This document shows positions 63,697-64,000 of a DNA stretch of 64,000 nt, piece by piece. The DNA is from AV40 sp963817335 (lineage in GTDB: Bacteria > Verrucomicrobiota > Verrucomicrobiia > Chthoniobacterales > UBA10450). The notes beneath the pieces were generated by a model. That model was not told the DNA's origin. It was given only the letters and a program-made list of their open reading frames with translations, and made no database searches. The stretch lies in NCBI GenBank assembly GCA_963817335.1, contig CAWFNX010000001.1, positions 930,001 through 994,000 of the forward strand, given 5' to 3'. Made by a program: the position numbers and the translations under genes. The stretch's first letter is position 1, and every line of letters starts with the position of its first letter.

Positions 63697-64000
63697 TGGC
63701 CTTTCGCGTAACTGTAAACCATGAGCGAACCTGGAGGCGGTTTGGTCTTGAAGTTTGAGTCGAAATACCAATGGCGGGTCGGCGGAACGTAGACATTCGC
63801 TTTTCCCCACTCACCAGTGGATTGTTTGCTTTGGTAAAGCTCCACCATCGATCCGTAGTAGGTAACCATGGCGTGAGACCAGTCTTCGAGAAAACGAGGA
63901 AAGTTTTCTGCGCCGCCACTATAAGAACCGTCCCCTCCGACGGGAGCCGTTGGAACAATACCAGAGAGTACGGCAGTATTAAACGTAGTATTTGTGGCGA
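63681..64000 (-). CDS. Partial exported/pilus-associated-like protein (C-terminal end)
   Basis: The gene enters from the right edge and ends at TAA 63681. The 105 visible residues include NTAVLSGIVPTAPVGGDGSY, SGGAENFPRFLEDWSHAMVT, YYGSMVELYQS and PPTRHWYFDSNFKTKPPPGS. These resemble the C-terminus of a family of surface or type IV pilus-related proteins in Verrucomicrobia, but without the N-terminus that is a guess. Frame confirmed to the last complete codon at 63998. Confidence 0.7.
   Translation of the reverse strand, partial: ATNTTFNTAVLSGIVPTAPVGGDGSYSGGAENFPRFLEDWSHAMVTYYGSMVELYQSKQSTGEWGKANVYVPPTRHWYFDSNFKTKPPPGSLMVYSYAKGQWALQ

Overview
The window is a densely packed bacterial chromosome segment with moderately high GC. 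It looks like a Gram-negative soil bacterium, and I infer Verrucomicrobiota, probably a Spartobacteria/Chthoniobacterales (Udaeobacter-like) lineage. The reasons are lpxA, several lipoproteins and a TolC-like channel (outer membrane), a PadR plus duplicated MacB-type permease pair, a three-subunit succinate dehydrogenase of the fused-cytochrome type, many exported proteins of unknown function, and an unusual load of short palindromic repeats between and inside genes. The taxonomic placement is inference; no rRNA gene is present.

Layout. 0-7.5 kb: dprA, a type IA topoisomerase, nrdR with an overlapping unknown gene, a HIT protein, a PLP dehydratase and an L,D-transpeptidase lipoprotein. 7.7-33 kb: an interrupted set of genes for oxidative tryptophan breakdown: 3-hydroxyanthranilate dioxygenase, ACMS decarboxylase, tryptophan 2,3-dioxygenase, kynurenine 3-monooxygenase, kynureninase, a 2-aminomuconate-deaminase-like RidA protein and a 2-aminomuconate-semialdehyde-dehydrogenase-like ALDH. 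Among them lie a Rieske oxygenase, a DoxX-PadR-permease operon, molybdenum cofactor genes (fdhD, MOSC, mobA), a decayed beta-helix protein and a MoaD-like/BNR-repeat pair. 33-45 kb: small exported proteins, a DUF4242-cyclase fusion, OsmC, a flavin oxidase, tRNA-Ser(GCT), moeA (frameshifted), MarR, a TolC-like protein and a PgeF-type protein. 44-64 kb: housekeeping genes lpxA, radC, a polyprenyl synthase, a lipoate ligase-like gene, pyrF, ispE, an operon ridA-pyrE-sdhC-sdhA-(four-helix-bundle gene)-sdhB, a B3 metallo-beta-lactamase-like gene, secA, an MFS transporter, thpR, an SDR, smpB and rpoZ. A partial exported protein runs off the right end.

Together the kynurenine genes would take tryptophan through kynurenine, 3-hydroxykynurenine, 3-hydroxyanthranilate, ACMS, aminomuconate semialdehyde and 2-aminomuconate. 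No kynurenine formamidase was recognised here.

The most striking non-coding signal is a family of about 17 double-hairpin repeats bounded by GTAGGG/CCCTAC-like ends. Two copies (in lplA and ispE) lie inside reading frames and are translated; others supply stop codons. A second family (CCCTCACC...GGTGAGGG) lies inside moeA and just after the lplA start. At least five genes (acyltransferase, beta-helix protein, moeA, metallo-beta-lactamase leader, SDR 5' end) show apparent single-base frameshifts, so either gene decay or indel errors in the assembly must be considered.
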